Made by a program: the position numbers and the translations under genes
Notes under the pieces: model-generated
What the model was told of the DNA's origin: nothing
Database searches by the model: none
What the model saw: the letters and a program-made list of their open reading frames with translations, nothing else
NCBI GenBank assembly: GCA_036387415.1
Contig: DASVTU010000024.1
Coordinates: forward strand, 1-64,000
DNA length: 64,000 nt
Source of the DNA: DASVTU01 sp036387415
Lineage (GTDB): Bacteria > Acidobacteriota > Blastocatellia > Pyrinomonadales > Pyrinomonadaceae
Direction of reading: 5' to 3'
Part shown: piece after piece, positions 27,648 through 36,874 of the stretch
Layout: each line of letters begins with the position of its first letter
Position numbering within the stretch: position 1 is the first letter of the stretch

Positions 27648-29651
27648 ATGAATTTCAAGCCGCAAATTCTCATCCTCGTCATGTCGCTGCTTTCCGGCCT
27701 TCCACGCACAGAGGCGCAAAGTCAGAGGGCGACGAATCCGACCGTGAAGACGGACGCGGCGGTGCGTGCAACGCAGATGATTGTGGAGCAAGGTGTGGCC
27801 GTCGAGTTTTCGTTTGAGCCTGTGGGAAGTACTGCGAAGCAAGGTGCGGCGACGGCGCAACTGTCGGAGGGCGCGGAAGTCTCCGTCCGCTTTCAAATAT
27901 CGGACAACCACACGGGACAGGCTCTCACGGGGCTTCGCCCTATCGCGTGGATTGACCAACGCAAAACCGATGCGCCGACCGACGCGCGTCAATGTCGCAC
28001 CAAGATTCAATCCTTTCTGCAAGCGAATTTCAGCGCGCGTCCAGACGTTGACCTCAACAGCTTCTTCATCCTCGCGCTCAACCACGAACCGAATATTTCC
28101 GTCATCGACCCGCTTCTCGGCTTCGGCGGCAGCAAACTTTACACCCTGATTCCGCTCGAAAGCCCCGGCGAAGATTGGGTCTTGAGCAGCGACCGGAGGC
28201 GACTCTTCGTGACGTTGCCGCAGACGGGACACGTCGCGGTCGTCGATACCGGCGCGTGGAAGGTCTTGAAGAACGTTGACGCCGGGACAAAACCGACGCG
28301 CATCGCGCTGCAACGCGACGAGAAATACCTCTGGGTCGGGAACGATGCGGAGGGTGACGCGGGCGGCGTCACGGTCATTGACACGGCGCAGTTGAAGACG
28401 GTCGCACATTTCAAAACAGGAGATGGTCATCACGACATCGCCTTCGCCGCAGACGACCGCTACGCCTTCGTGACCAACAAGCTGAGCGGCACGCTCTCCG
28501 TCGTTGACGTGCGACGCCTCGCGGTCGTCAAAGAGATTAAGACGGGCGCGTTGCCTTCGGCGTTGGCGATTTCGCCGCTCAGCCGCGTCGTCTACGTCGT
28601 CCATGAAGGCGACGGCGCAATCGTCGGCGTCGATGAGCATTATCATCGTGTGTTAACACGTCTTGCGGCGAGTCCCGGTCTTGCAGCCATACGCTTTCTC
28701 CCCGGCGAGCGATTCGGCTTCGTCGCGAATCGCCTCGCCAACGTGGTTCACATTTTCGACAGTTCAACCAACCGGATGCTTCACACGGTCGCCGTCGGCG
28801 CGGCTCCCGACCAGATTTCTTTCACCAGAAATTATGCGTACGTACGCACACGCGGCAACGAGTTTGTGTCGATGATTAGTTTGAACGCTTTATCGCGTGA
28901 GGGACAGGAAGTTTCTGTGAATCGCTTCCCCGCTGGTCAGAAAGCGCCCGCCGACTCGCCTTACACGTCGGTGGCGGATGCCGTCGTGGCGGCACCGGAG
29001 GAGGGCGCGGTGCTGGTGGCAAATCCCGCCGACAAGATGATTTACTACTACACCGAAGGCATGGCCGCACCGATGGGTAACTTTCAGAACTACCGACGCG
29101 ACCCGCGCGCCCTGTTGGTCTGGAATCGCGGCTTGCGCGAGACTGCGCCCGGCGTCTACACGACCAACGTCCGGCTCGCACGGCGCGGTCACTACGACGT
29201 AGCGTTTCTTCTCGACTCGCCGCGCATGTCCAACTGCTTCAGCGTCCAAGTCGGAGCCGACGGCGAACGCGGGATGCAGACGGGAGCGACCATCAAAGTC
29301 TCGGCTGTTTCCACGGAGCGAAGCGCACGCGCGGGCGAAAACTTCCGTCTGCGCTTCAACGTGACGGATGCGCGCACGGGTCAACCCAAACCCGATTTGC
29401 CCGACATGGGCGTGATGACCTTTCTCGCGCCCGGCATCTGGCAGCAACGCGTCTGGGCTAAACCGCTTGGCGGTGGTCTCTACGAAGCGACCTTCGTACC
29501 GCCGCAAGCCGGGGCTTACTACATTTTCTTTCAGTGTCCATCGCTTGGAGTCCGCTACAACGATTTGCCGAATCTCACACTTCAAGTAACAACTCGCGAG
29601 ACGGACGCAGCACCACCCGCTTCCCCTACAAACAACCCTGCACGGCCATAA
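27648..29651 (+). CDS. Secreted YVTN-type beta-propeller protein with C-terminal Ig-like/FixH-like domain
   Basis: About 667 residues from the ATG that begins a proper signal peptide (MNFKPQILILVM; cleavage after TEAQS). The central part has YVTN/cytochrome-d1-type repeats: VAVVDTGAWKVLKNV, YLWVGNDAEG, GVTVIDTAQLKTV, YAFVTNKLSGTLSVVD and VVYVVHEGDGAIVGVD. The last 130 residues form a beta-sandwich-like domain (ARAGENFRLRFNVTDARTG) like those in copper- or nitrosocyanin-type accessory proteins. No CXXCH is present, so it is not a haem d1 cytochrome. It lies upstream of the giant copper oxidase in the same direction, and a role with it is a guess. Confidence 0.85.
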   Translation: MNFKPQILILVMSLLSGLPRTEAQSQRATNPTVKTDAAVRATQMIVEQGVAVEFSFEPVGSTAKQGAATAQLSEGAEVSVRFQISDNHTGQALTGLRPIAWIDQRKTDAPTDARQCRTKIQSFLQANFSARPDVDLNSFFILALNHEPNISVIDPLLGFGGSKLYTLIPLESPGEDWVLSSDRRRLFVTLPQTGHVAVVDTGAWKVLKNVDAGTKPTRIALQRDEKYLWVGNDAEGDAGGVTVIDTAQLKTVAHFKTGDGHHDIAFAADDRYAFVTNKLSGTLSVVDVRRLAVVKEIKTGALPSALAISPLSRVVYVVHEGDGAIVGVDEHYHRVLTRLAASPGLAAIRFLPGERFGFVANRLANVVHIFDSSTNRMLHTVAVGAAPDQISFTRNYAYVRTRGNEFVSMISLNALSREGQEVSVNRFPAGQKAPADSPYTSVADAVVAAPEEGAVLVANPADKMIYYYTEGMAAPMGNFQNYRRDPRALLVWNRGLRETAPGVYTTNVRLARRGHYDVAFLLDSPRMSNCFSVQVGADGERGMQTGATIKVSAVSTERSARAGENFRLRFNVTDARTGQPKPDLPDMGVMTFLAPGIWQQRVWAKPLGGGLYEATFVPPQAGAYYIFFQCPSLGVRYNDLPNLTLQVTTRETDAAPPASPTNNPARP

Positions 29652-29838
29652 CCGACGCGCATCTGCTTTAGCAAACGCATGTAATTTGCGACGGAAAGGA
29701 TTCGTCCTGGTCGTTGCCGACGCTCGTCGTATGCGTGGCTTGTGAGGTGTCGGTCAATAATAAAAATATGTGCGGCATATACGTGGCAAGTTTCTTTACG
29801 GTTCGCATGACGCGTTTCATGGTTCGTAATAAATTTCG

Positions 29839-29867
29839 TTGACAGGCGAAACGACCAGTTTTATTCT
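29839..29867 (+). promoter_or_regulatory. Sigma-70-like promoter upstream of the giant copper oxidase
   Basis: Perfect TTGACA (29839-29844), 17-nt spacer, TATTCT (29862-29867), inside the 400-nt gap 29652-30053. The predicted leader is about 180 nt. No metal-regulator operator could be identified by eye. Confidence 0.55.
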
Positions 29868-30053
29868 AGACGCGCTTCTAGCCAGTTCGGTCTGTCTTTT
29901 CCCTAATCTCGAATCCGACATTTCACACACCTTTTACGAGTGGTCTTTGCGCTCGCAAGCCTTACAGGATTTTGAAACCACAGACGGGTTGACGACCTCG
30001 CAGTGAGAGCCTTAAGTTTTTCTCTTTGCAGAACCTTATAAGGAGTAGGAAAC

Positions 30054-33000
30054 ATGCTCGGTCGTGGAAGCATCCCCACAAGTTTAGCGTTTTGCTGTGC
30101 ATTAACCTGTGTTTTGTTTGCATCTCTGTCGGTGCGTGCACAAACGCCGCACACCGCCGCGCCTCCGACATCGACAAACCTTTCGGCCACCACACACACC
30201 ACGCATGCGGCAAGCTCACCGAACACCGCTAGCACGAATGATGCCGCGACTACTGCTGCCGACCGGAGCATACAAGCATCGACGTTGCCGCCCGTCGCCA
30301 CTAACGCCGCGCCGTCGCTCGTTTCAAAGTCCGACTCTACAAGTAACACTGCTGCGATGACAAACAGTGTCCCTCCGGCGACCGTAGATGTTGCTGCGCC
30401 GACAAACAGCGTTTCCGCGACGCTTGCAGAACATACGTCGGTCACGGCGGATACTACTGTCGCTACGGCGGACGAGGCCGCCACCATCGCTGCATCGACG
30501 GAGGCCACGCCCACCGACCCACTCCAACGTCGCCCGCCGATTCGCACGTCAGCCGAAGACGTTTGCAAACGAACGATTTTTGCCAGCGTCGTCGCGCTCG
30601 CACAGCCTTACATGCTGAATCGTCTGGGAGCTTCGATGCCCAACGCTCTGATTTTCGCGTTGGAGAGCGATGTCGATAACGTCGATAACGACCAGATTCG
30701 TCTCAAGCCAAACAAACGCCCGCGCCCGCTCGTTCTGCGCGCCAACGTCGGCGACTGTTTGCAGATAACACTCAAGAACCGTGTCTATCAATATCCGGTC
30801 GCCCAACCGCCACCGCCGGGCTATGCGACGTGTCCCACTCTTCCCTGTCCCATCCTCGCCACGACCGAAGTCTCGCTTCACGTACAGGGGATGCATTTGA
30901 AGGACACGATTAACAGCGACGGTTCTTTCGTCGGCGTCAACAATTCCAGTCTCGCGCAAAGTCCGTTGTGCGGCACGGCGAGCAATCTTGCTCCATGCAA
31001 GCAGAAACCCGGCTCAAGACCGCAAACTCCTGCCAAGCCCGGACAGAACAAGACCTACAGCCTCTACGCGCAACGCGAAGGCTCTTTCCTTCTGTCAAGC
31101 CTCGGCGACGCCAACACGACCGGACAGAACATTGATTATCTCGTCATCGGTCAACTCGCTTCCGGTCTGTTCGGCGCGGTCAACGTCCAGCCGGAAGGCG
31201 CGGAGTGGTATCGCAGTCAGGTAACGCGGCAGGATTTACAGTTGGCTATCGACCGCACCAAAGGCAACGGCGGCATGACCGCGCTCGGCCAGCCCATCAT
31301 CAACTACGACGCGAAGTATCCCGCCCGACACCCGCTCGCGGGCAAGCCTATTTTGAAGATGCTCGACGAACGCAATCAAATCGTCTATAGCGATTTGACC
31401 GCCGTCATCACAGGCCCAAACCACGGTCGCTTCCCCGGCACGACGGGCATCGGCAATCCCGAACCGCCGTGCAGCCTACTCGACGACCCGCGCAACCGCG
31501 TCAAAATCGACCCGCTCTTTTGCGACAATCCCGCACTGCCCGACCGCAAACAGCCCTACCGCGAAATCTCGATTCTGTATCACGAAGTAAGCAACGCGAT
31601 GCAGGCGTTTTCGGTCTTCCGCACGCCGAGCGATTTGGCTGAAACCGTCGGCGCAGGACAGGACGCCTTCGCCATCAACTTCGGCACGGGCGGCATCGGC
31701 GCGGAGATTTACGCCAACCGCATCAAGGTCGGGCCGATGGCTAATTGCGTCGATTGCAAATTCGAGGAGTTCTTTCTCTCCTCTTGGACGGTGGGCGATC
31801 CCGCCACAGTGGTTGACTTCCCCGCCAACTACGCGCCCACGACGCCTCCCACTCAACCCTGCACGCCTCAGAGTTTGACCAACGGAACATGCGAAACCGA
31901 AGTCATGCAAGACCCGCCGCCGGGAGCCAAAGCGACGAAAGTCTTCTATCCAGACGACCCTTCAAACGTCTATCACAGTTACTTAAACGACCACGTTAAA
32001 TTTCGTATCCTGCATGGTGGCAACGGCGTCACCCACGTCCATCACCAGCACGCGCAGCAATGGTTGCAGACGCCCAACAGCGACAAATCCGCCTACCTCG
32101 ACAGCCAGATGATTAGCCCCGGCGCGAGCTATTCGCTCGAAATGGTGAACAACGGAAGCGGCAATATCAACAAGACCGTCGGCGATTCAATCTTCCACTG
32201 TCACTTCTATCCGCACTTCGCCGCGGGGATGTGGAGTCTCTGGCGAGTTCACGACGTGTTCGAGGCAGGAACCGCGCTCGACGCCGAAGGTCGTCTCGTC
32301 AGAGATTGGAATCGTGTTCTGCCGGACGGCGAAATTCGCGCGGGTGTGCCGATTCCCGCGTTGGTGCCGATGCCGACGATTCCGATGGCTCCCGTTCCGG
32401 CGCGCGTCAAAATCTGCGGCGTCGATTCGTCTTACAATCTCTCGATGATTGTCGGCGCAGACTGTCCTGCGATTTCGCCGACCGCTCCCGTCATCGGTTC
32501 CATCGCGGTCGTCAATAAAGACGACGTGAATAATGGTTTGAATCCCGGTTATCCCTTCTTCATTCCGGGCATTGCAGGCGCACGCGCGCCGCATCCGCCT
32601 TTCGATTTCGCTCCGGTGCTCGACGCGTCCGGCAATCCCGTTCCGGGCAAACACATGGACGGCGGATTGCCGCGCCACATCGTCACGGGCGGCAACGTCT
32701 CCAACGAGCAGCACACGAAGTATGATTGGAGCAAAGACTTCGACCTCATCAACGCCATCCAGTTGCCTGAGAGCGGCACTCCGGTCGAAGAAGTGGCGAT
32801 GAAGTATCACGGGACGCGCAACCATACGAGCTACACGCCCGAAGGCCAACCGCAAAACTTCCAGACCAACGGCCTGCCGCGCAAACCCTCCAACAACTAT
32901 CCGGCGCAGAATCAGTACGGCTCGCAACTCGGCGCTCCTTACGCCGACCCCGGCATCAATCTGAAAGGCGAAGTGGTCGGCGGCGTCACCCCGACGCGTT

Positions 33001-36000
33001 ACAAGACCGCCGCTTTCCAACTCGACGTAACGCTCAACAATCAGGGCTGGCATTCCCCGCAGCAACGCATGATGGCGCTCTGGGAAGATGTCGTCCCGAC
33101 GAGCAATTTCGTCTATCCGCCCGCCGATTCAAACGCACGCAAACGCGCGCCCGAACCACTCTTCTTTCGCGTCAATTCCGGCGACGTGGTTGAACTCTGG
33201 CACACCAACCTCGTCCCGAACTATTACACCGTGGACGACTTTCAAGTCCGCACCCCGACCGACATCATCGGTCAGCACATCCATCTCGTTCAGTTCGACG
33301 TGATGACCGCCGACGGTGCGGCCAACGGCTTCAACTATGAAGACGGAACCTTTTCGCCCGGCGAAGTGCAGGAACTCATCCACGGCATTCGCAAAGCCAA
33401 CAACTGCACAGGCCACGATTCCGGCGACCCGCGCGATGGCACGTTCGCCTGTCCCGTCGCACAGCCGCCGCCCGCAGGCATCATCAACTGCGCGCAGAAT
33501 CCCTCAGACGCGCGTTGCAAACGTTGGGCTGGCGCGCAGACCACCGTGCAGCGTTGGTTCGCCGCGCCGCTCCTCGATAATCATGGACACGACCGCACCA
33601 TCGGCACCGTCTTCACGCACGACCACTTCGGCCCATCCACGCATCAACAGGTCGGACTCTACGGAGGACTGTTGATTGAGCCGCCCAACTCCATCTGGAA
33701 GGATTCGGAAACAGGCAAAATCTTCGGCGGCGACAACATCCCTCCGCCGCGCGCCGACGGCGGCCCGACCAGTTGGAAGGCCGACATCATCTACTCGCAG
33801 AAGCCCGACGCGGGTGGTAAAAACATCGCCGACAGTTATCGTGAGTTTGCGCTTGAGTTTCAAGATTTCCAACTCGCCTACTCGCGCTACACGCAGAACG
33901 CGCAGCCCTTCCCCAATCCCGACCCCTCCATCGGCTATCGCAACACGGGCACCGCGCCCATCACCAACGCCGTCAATCCTCCGAGCACGCCGTCTATCCT
34001 GAGCAGCGGCGCGCCTCCGGGCACGATGTCTCTGAACTACCGCAACGAACCTATCCCCTATCGCGTCGGGCAGTTCGGCGACTTCTCCTCCGCCTTCGAT
34101 TCGACGTTCAAGCAAGCCTCGAATCTGCCGCCCAACCAAGACCCGACTACACCGCTGATGCGCGCCTACCAGAACGACAACGTGCAGGTGCGTATCCTCG
34201 TCGGCGCGCACCAACTCGCACACTTCTTCACCATCAACGGCATGAAGTGGACGGCTGAACCCTGGTGGAGCAATTCAGGTTTCCGCTCGACACAGGCGAT
34301 GGGCATCTCCGAACACTTTGAACTCCGCTTCACCGTGCCGCCTTCATCCATCCAGACCGTCTTCCCCTGTCCCGACGACAAGGATTCGCCCTGCAACTTC
34401 TCAGATTATCTCTACGAAGCGAGCGCGGGCGACAACGGTCTGACAAACGGCCTCTGGGGTATCTTCCGCGCTTACGCGCCCAATAAAGTCGCTAAGAATT
34501 TACAACCTCTGCCGAATAATCCGGTCGTCGCCGACAACAAAGTCGCCTACGGGACGTGCCCGCCCAATCTCGTCCCGCCGGAGAAGATACGCAACTTCGA
34601 CATCGTGGCGACCACCACGCAGCAGATTCTCCCGAACGGCACGCTCAACTTCAACAGTCGCGGCAAAGGCACGGGCGATGCGTCCACACAGTTAGTCAAT
34701 CCCTTCGGCGTCGTCTACGTCCGCGCCGAAGACCTCGACGCGTCAGGCAAACTCAAAACCACCGTCCCCAACATCGAGCCGCTCATCCTGCGCGCCGCTG
34801 CCGGCGACTGCATCAACGTCACACTCACGAACGGCATCTCGCAGACCGCCAGCGTGCTCTCGCAACAATACACGCTGCAAGAACCCTTCAACGTGCCACT
34901 CGCGGGCAACATCACACTGCAATTCAACCCCTCGCAAAAAGTCGGACTGCGACCACAACTCCTCGCCTACGACGTAGCGACCAGCGGCGGCATCAACGCC
35001 GGATACAACACCAGCAAGAATCAAGTAGCTTCCATCGGCGGCGCGCCCGTCCAGTATCAATGGTACGCGGGCGAGGTCGAGCGCAAAACGGACGGCACGC
35101 TCAAGCACACGCCCATCGAGTTTGGCGCGCTCAATCTCCTTCCCTCCGACCCGCTCTTGCAGCACATCAACGGCCTCTACGGCGCGATGGTCATCGAACC
35201 CGCCGGAGCCACTTGGATGTGCGACGGCAAAGACAAACTCGGCAACCCCAAGTTAGTTGACTGCGACCAACCGCCCGCCAACGGCGACTCAATCGTCTCG
35301 CGTGCGTTTGCCACGGTCACGCCGCTCGGCGGTGTGCAGCCCTTCCGCGAGTTCGTCATGTTGATGAACGAAGATTTGAAGATGCAACCCGGCAGCGCGG
35401 GCGCGCAGACCACGATGGCCGCCATCAACTATCGCAGCGAACCGACCTTCTATCGTTTCGGCAACACGTCGCCCAATCAATTCTCTCCCGACGGCGATAA
35501 CGATTGCTCCATGTCGAACACGCTGGTTATCCCCGCGTCGTCGCCCGCCCCGCCCGTTCTCTCCGGCGACCCCGTGACGCCCGTCTTCACGGCCAGAGCC
35601 GGAACGCCCGTCCGTTTCCGCATGCTGCATCCGCCGGGTTCGGGCATCGCGCAGGTCTTCACGCTAAACGGACACGTCTGGCAGAGAAACCCTTACATCG
35701 CGGACTCCACGCAGATTGGCGACAACAGACTCTCGCAGTGGATGGGTTCGCTCGACAATCACGGCTCGACCACACACTACAACCTCGTTATCGACCAGGC
35801 CGGAGGCCCATACAAAGTCCCCGGCGACTATCTCTACACGGCCTTCGTCCCCGCCAAATCGCAATACGGACTCTGGGGCATCTTTCGCGTGCTCGACGCC
35901 AACGGCAAAGTCGTCTCCGGCAATCCTGCATGCAAGCCCAAGCCAGTCTTGACGCCGCTCAAACCCGTCATCGACCTGCTCGACCGTTTCCGTATCGGGC

Positions 36001-36026
36001 CAGGGACGGAGGACACTAAACCTTAA
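30054..36026 (+). CDS. Giant secreted multicopper oxidase-like protein (MofA/MnxG-like)
   Basis: A 1990-residue protein with a signal peptide (cleavage after VRAQ) and a Thr/Ala/Ser-rich linker (30-165). A chain of cupredoxin domains follows. Copper-ligand motifs, with approximate residues: THVHHQHAQQW (659), FHCHFYPHFAAGMW (718; a full type 1 Cu HCHxxxHxxxxM motif), GQHIHLVQFD (1073), THDHFGPSTHQQ (1188) and AHFFTINGMKW (1386), plus a late GHVWQRNPY (about 1865). The size and scattered ligands recall bacterial Mn(II)-oxidising multicopper oxidases rather than 500-residue laccases. The type 1 motif comes before other HxH motifs, unlike laccase order. Strong AAGGAG (30040-30045) sits 8 nt before the ATG. 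The substrate is not determinable; metal oxidation is the family-based guess. Confidence 0.88.
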   Translation: MLGRGSIPTSLAFCCALTCVLFASLSVRAQTPHTAAPPTSTNLSATTHTTHAASSPNTASTNDAATTAADRSIQASTLPPVATNAAPSLVSKSDSTSNTAAMTNSVPPATVDVAAPTNSVSATLAEHTSVTADTTVATADEAATIAASTEATPTDPLQRRPPIRTSAEDVCKRTIFASVVALAQPYMLNRLGASMPNALIFALESDVDNVDNDQIRLKPNKRPRPLVLRANVGDCLQITLKNRVYQYPVAQPPPPGYATCPTLPCPILATTEVSLHVQGMHLKDTINSDGSFVGVNNSSLAQSPLCGTASNLAPCKQKPGSRPQTPAKPGQNKTYSLYAQREGSFLLSSLGDANTTGQNIDYLVIGQLASGLFGAVNVQPEGAEWYRSQVTRQDLQLAIDRTKGNGGMTALGQPIINYDAKYPARHPLAGKPILKMLDERNQIVYSDLTAVITGPNHGRFPGTTGIGNPEPPCSLLDDPRNRVKIDPLFCDNPALPDRKQPYREISILYHEVSNAMQAFSVFRTPSDLAETVGAGQDAFAINFGTGGIGAEIYANRIKVGPMANCVDCKFEEFFLSSWTVGDPATVVDFPANYAPTTPPTQPCTPQSLTNGTCETEVMQDPPPGAKATKVFYPDDPSNVYHSYLNDHVKFRILHGGNGVTHVHHQHAQQWLQTPNSDKSAYLDSQMISPGASYSLEMVNNGSGNINKTVGDSIFHCHFYPHFAAGMWSLWRVHDVFEAGTALDAEGRLVRDWNRVLPDGEIRAGVPIPALVPMPTIPMAPVPARVKICGVDSSYNLSMIVGADCPAISPTAPVIGSIAVVNKDDVNNGLNPGYPFFIPGIAGARAPHPPFDFAPVLDASGNPVPGKHMDGGLPRHIVTGGNVSNEQHTKYDWSKDFDLINAIQLPESGTPVEEVAMKYHGTRNHTSYTPEGQPQNFQTNGLPRKPSNNYPAQNQYGSQLGAPYADPGINLKGEVVGGVTPTRYKTAAFQLDVTLNNQGWHSPQQRMMALWEDVVPTSNFVYPPADSNARKRAPEPLFFRVNSGDVVELWHTNLVPNYYTVDDFQVRTPTDIIGQHIHLVQFDVMTADGAANGFNYEDGTFSPGEVQELIHGIRKANNCTGHDSGDPRDGTFACPVAQPPPAGIINCAQNPSDARCKRWAGAQTTVQRWFAAPLLDNHGHDRTIGTVFTHDHFGPSTHQQVGLYGGLLIEPPNSIWKDSETGKIFGGDNIPPPRADGGPTSWKADIIYSQKPDAGGKNIADSYREFALEFQDFQLAYSRYTQNAQPFPNPDPSIGYRNTGTAPITNAVNPPSTPSILSSGAPPGTMSLNYRNEPIPYRVGQFGDFSSAFDSTFKQASNLPPNQDPTTPLMRAYQNDNVQVRILVGAHQLAHFFTINGMKWTAEPWWSNSGFRSTQAMGISEHFELRFTVPPSSIQTVFPCPDDKDSPCNFSDYLYEASAGDNGLTNGLWGIFRAYAPNKVAKNLQPLPNNPVVADNKVAYGTCPPNLVPPEKIRNFDIVATTTQQILPNGTLNFNSRGKGTGDASTQLVNPFGVVYVRAEDLDASGKLKTTVPNIEPLILRAAAGDCINVTLTNGISQTASVLSQQYTLQEPFNVPLAGNITLQFNPSQKVGLRPQLLAYDVATSGGINAGYNTSKNQVASIGGAPVQYQWYAGEVERKTDGTLKHTPIEFGALNLLPSDPLLQHINGLYGAMVIEPAGATWMCDGKDKLGNPKLVDCDQPPANGDSIVSRAFATVTPLGGVQPFREFVMLMNEDLKMQPGSAGAQTTMAAINYRSEPTFYRFGNTSPNQFSPDGDNDCSMSNTLVIPASSPAPPVLSGDPVTPVFTARAGTPVRFRMLHPPGSGIAQVFTLNGHVWQRNPYIADSTQIGDNRLSQWMGSLDNHGSTTHYNLVIDQAGGPYKVPGDYLYTAFVPAKSQYGLWGIFRVLDANGKVVSGNPACKPKPVLTPLKPVIDLLDRFRIGPGTEDTKP

Positions 36027-36193
36027 ACCTCGCCTCGCGTACGGCGAGCCGGACTGGATATGCAAGGCTTCCACGGCTCGCACGCGCGTTCTGCTTCACT
36101 CACGATTGCTCCCGAACTCTGCACGTTGACGAGCGGGGTTTACGTTTACAAGTAGAATTTTCAAATTCGATTTCGGCTCGAAGGAGGTTGACG

Positions 36194-36616
36194 ATGGGCG
36201 GCAAAAAAAACGGTGGCGGTGGTGGCGGTGGCGGCTCGGACACTGTTTCGGTAGTGATGAGGATGACTGATATTCAGGCAATCGCCGCCGCGTTTAGTGC
36301 TGCGAGCGGCACAGACCCGGTTGCGGTCACACTCAAGACGAGCCTCGCACAAAGCTTGGCGACAGCCCTCGCTTTCGCTCTCGGCGGCACGGGCGGCGGT
36401 GGCGGCGGCAAGAAAAAGGGCAAAGGAAAAGGCGGCAAAGGCGGCGGCACGACGGGCGGCGGTGGTAAAAGCAGCGGCACGGGCGGCGGCACCAGCAAAG
36501 GCAGCACCAAACTTGCTGGCAAACTCGCTGCCAAACTTCCCGCCAAGCTCACAACTAAGTCCGCCAAAAAACTCGACAGCAAGAGTGGTGCGAGCAGCAA
36601 GAAGTCGAAAAAATAG
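36194..36616 (+). CDS. Small Lys/Gly-rich low-complexity protein
   Basis: About 140 residues from the ATG preceded by a textbook AAGGAGG (36181-36187). Residues 1-14 are Gly-rich. Residues 15-60 form a more normal segment (DTVSVVMRMTDIQAIAAAFS), followed by Gly/Lys tracts and a Ser/Thr/Lys tail ending KKSKK. The predicted charge is very basic, recalling histone-H1-like or nucleic-acid/polyanion-binding tails; it has no signal peptide. A run of eight A at the fourth and fifth codons is a potential slippage site. It begins about 170 nt after the copper oxidase. Function unknown. Confidence 0.65.
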   Translation: MGGKKNGGGGGGGGSDTVSVVMRMTDIQAIAAAFSAASGTDPVAVTLKTSLAQSLATALAFALGGTGGGGGGKKKGKGKGGKGGGTTGGGGKSSGTGGGTSKGSTKLAGKLAAKLPAKLTTKSAKKLDSKSGASSKKSKK

Positions 36617-36874
36617 AACGACACCCACGCTCTCTTACGTGATGCATCTGCGCTTCTGCCGCCTGCTTCTCCTAAGAAGCCTCCGGCGACTTTTATGCTT
36701 GCAACCGAAAACAGACAACCGTCGAGCAGTTTCACAGAAACGCGCCGCGATGCATATCTCGTCGGCGCGTTTCCGTGCCAGCCCGGACGCTGTTGAGACG
36801 CCGCTCAGGGTTCCGTCTATCCGAACACAGAGGCACACAGTCTGACATCTAAGCCAAGCAAAATTTCTCCACGC
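36617..36874. other. Intergenic region, nothing recognised
   Basis: About 260 nt between two plus-strand genes. No clear hairpin with a T-run, no promoter pair and no RNA gene. Confidence 0.35.

Noticed and set aside
27648..29651. Haem d1/nitrite reductase-like identity for the propeller protein
   Set aside because: YVTN repeats are present, but there is no CXXCH and no typical d1 ligand region, so only a propeller call is made.
36029..36048. CTCGCC/GGCGAG hairpin after the copper oxidase
   Set aside because: 6-bp stem without a T-run; too weak to call as a terminator.
36161..36628. Minus-strand frames across the Gly/Lys-rich gene
   Set aside because: Reverse reading of low-complexity GGC/AAG repeats; the plus strand has the AAGGAGG site and ATG.
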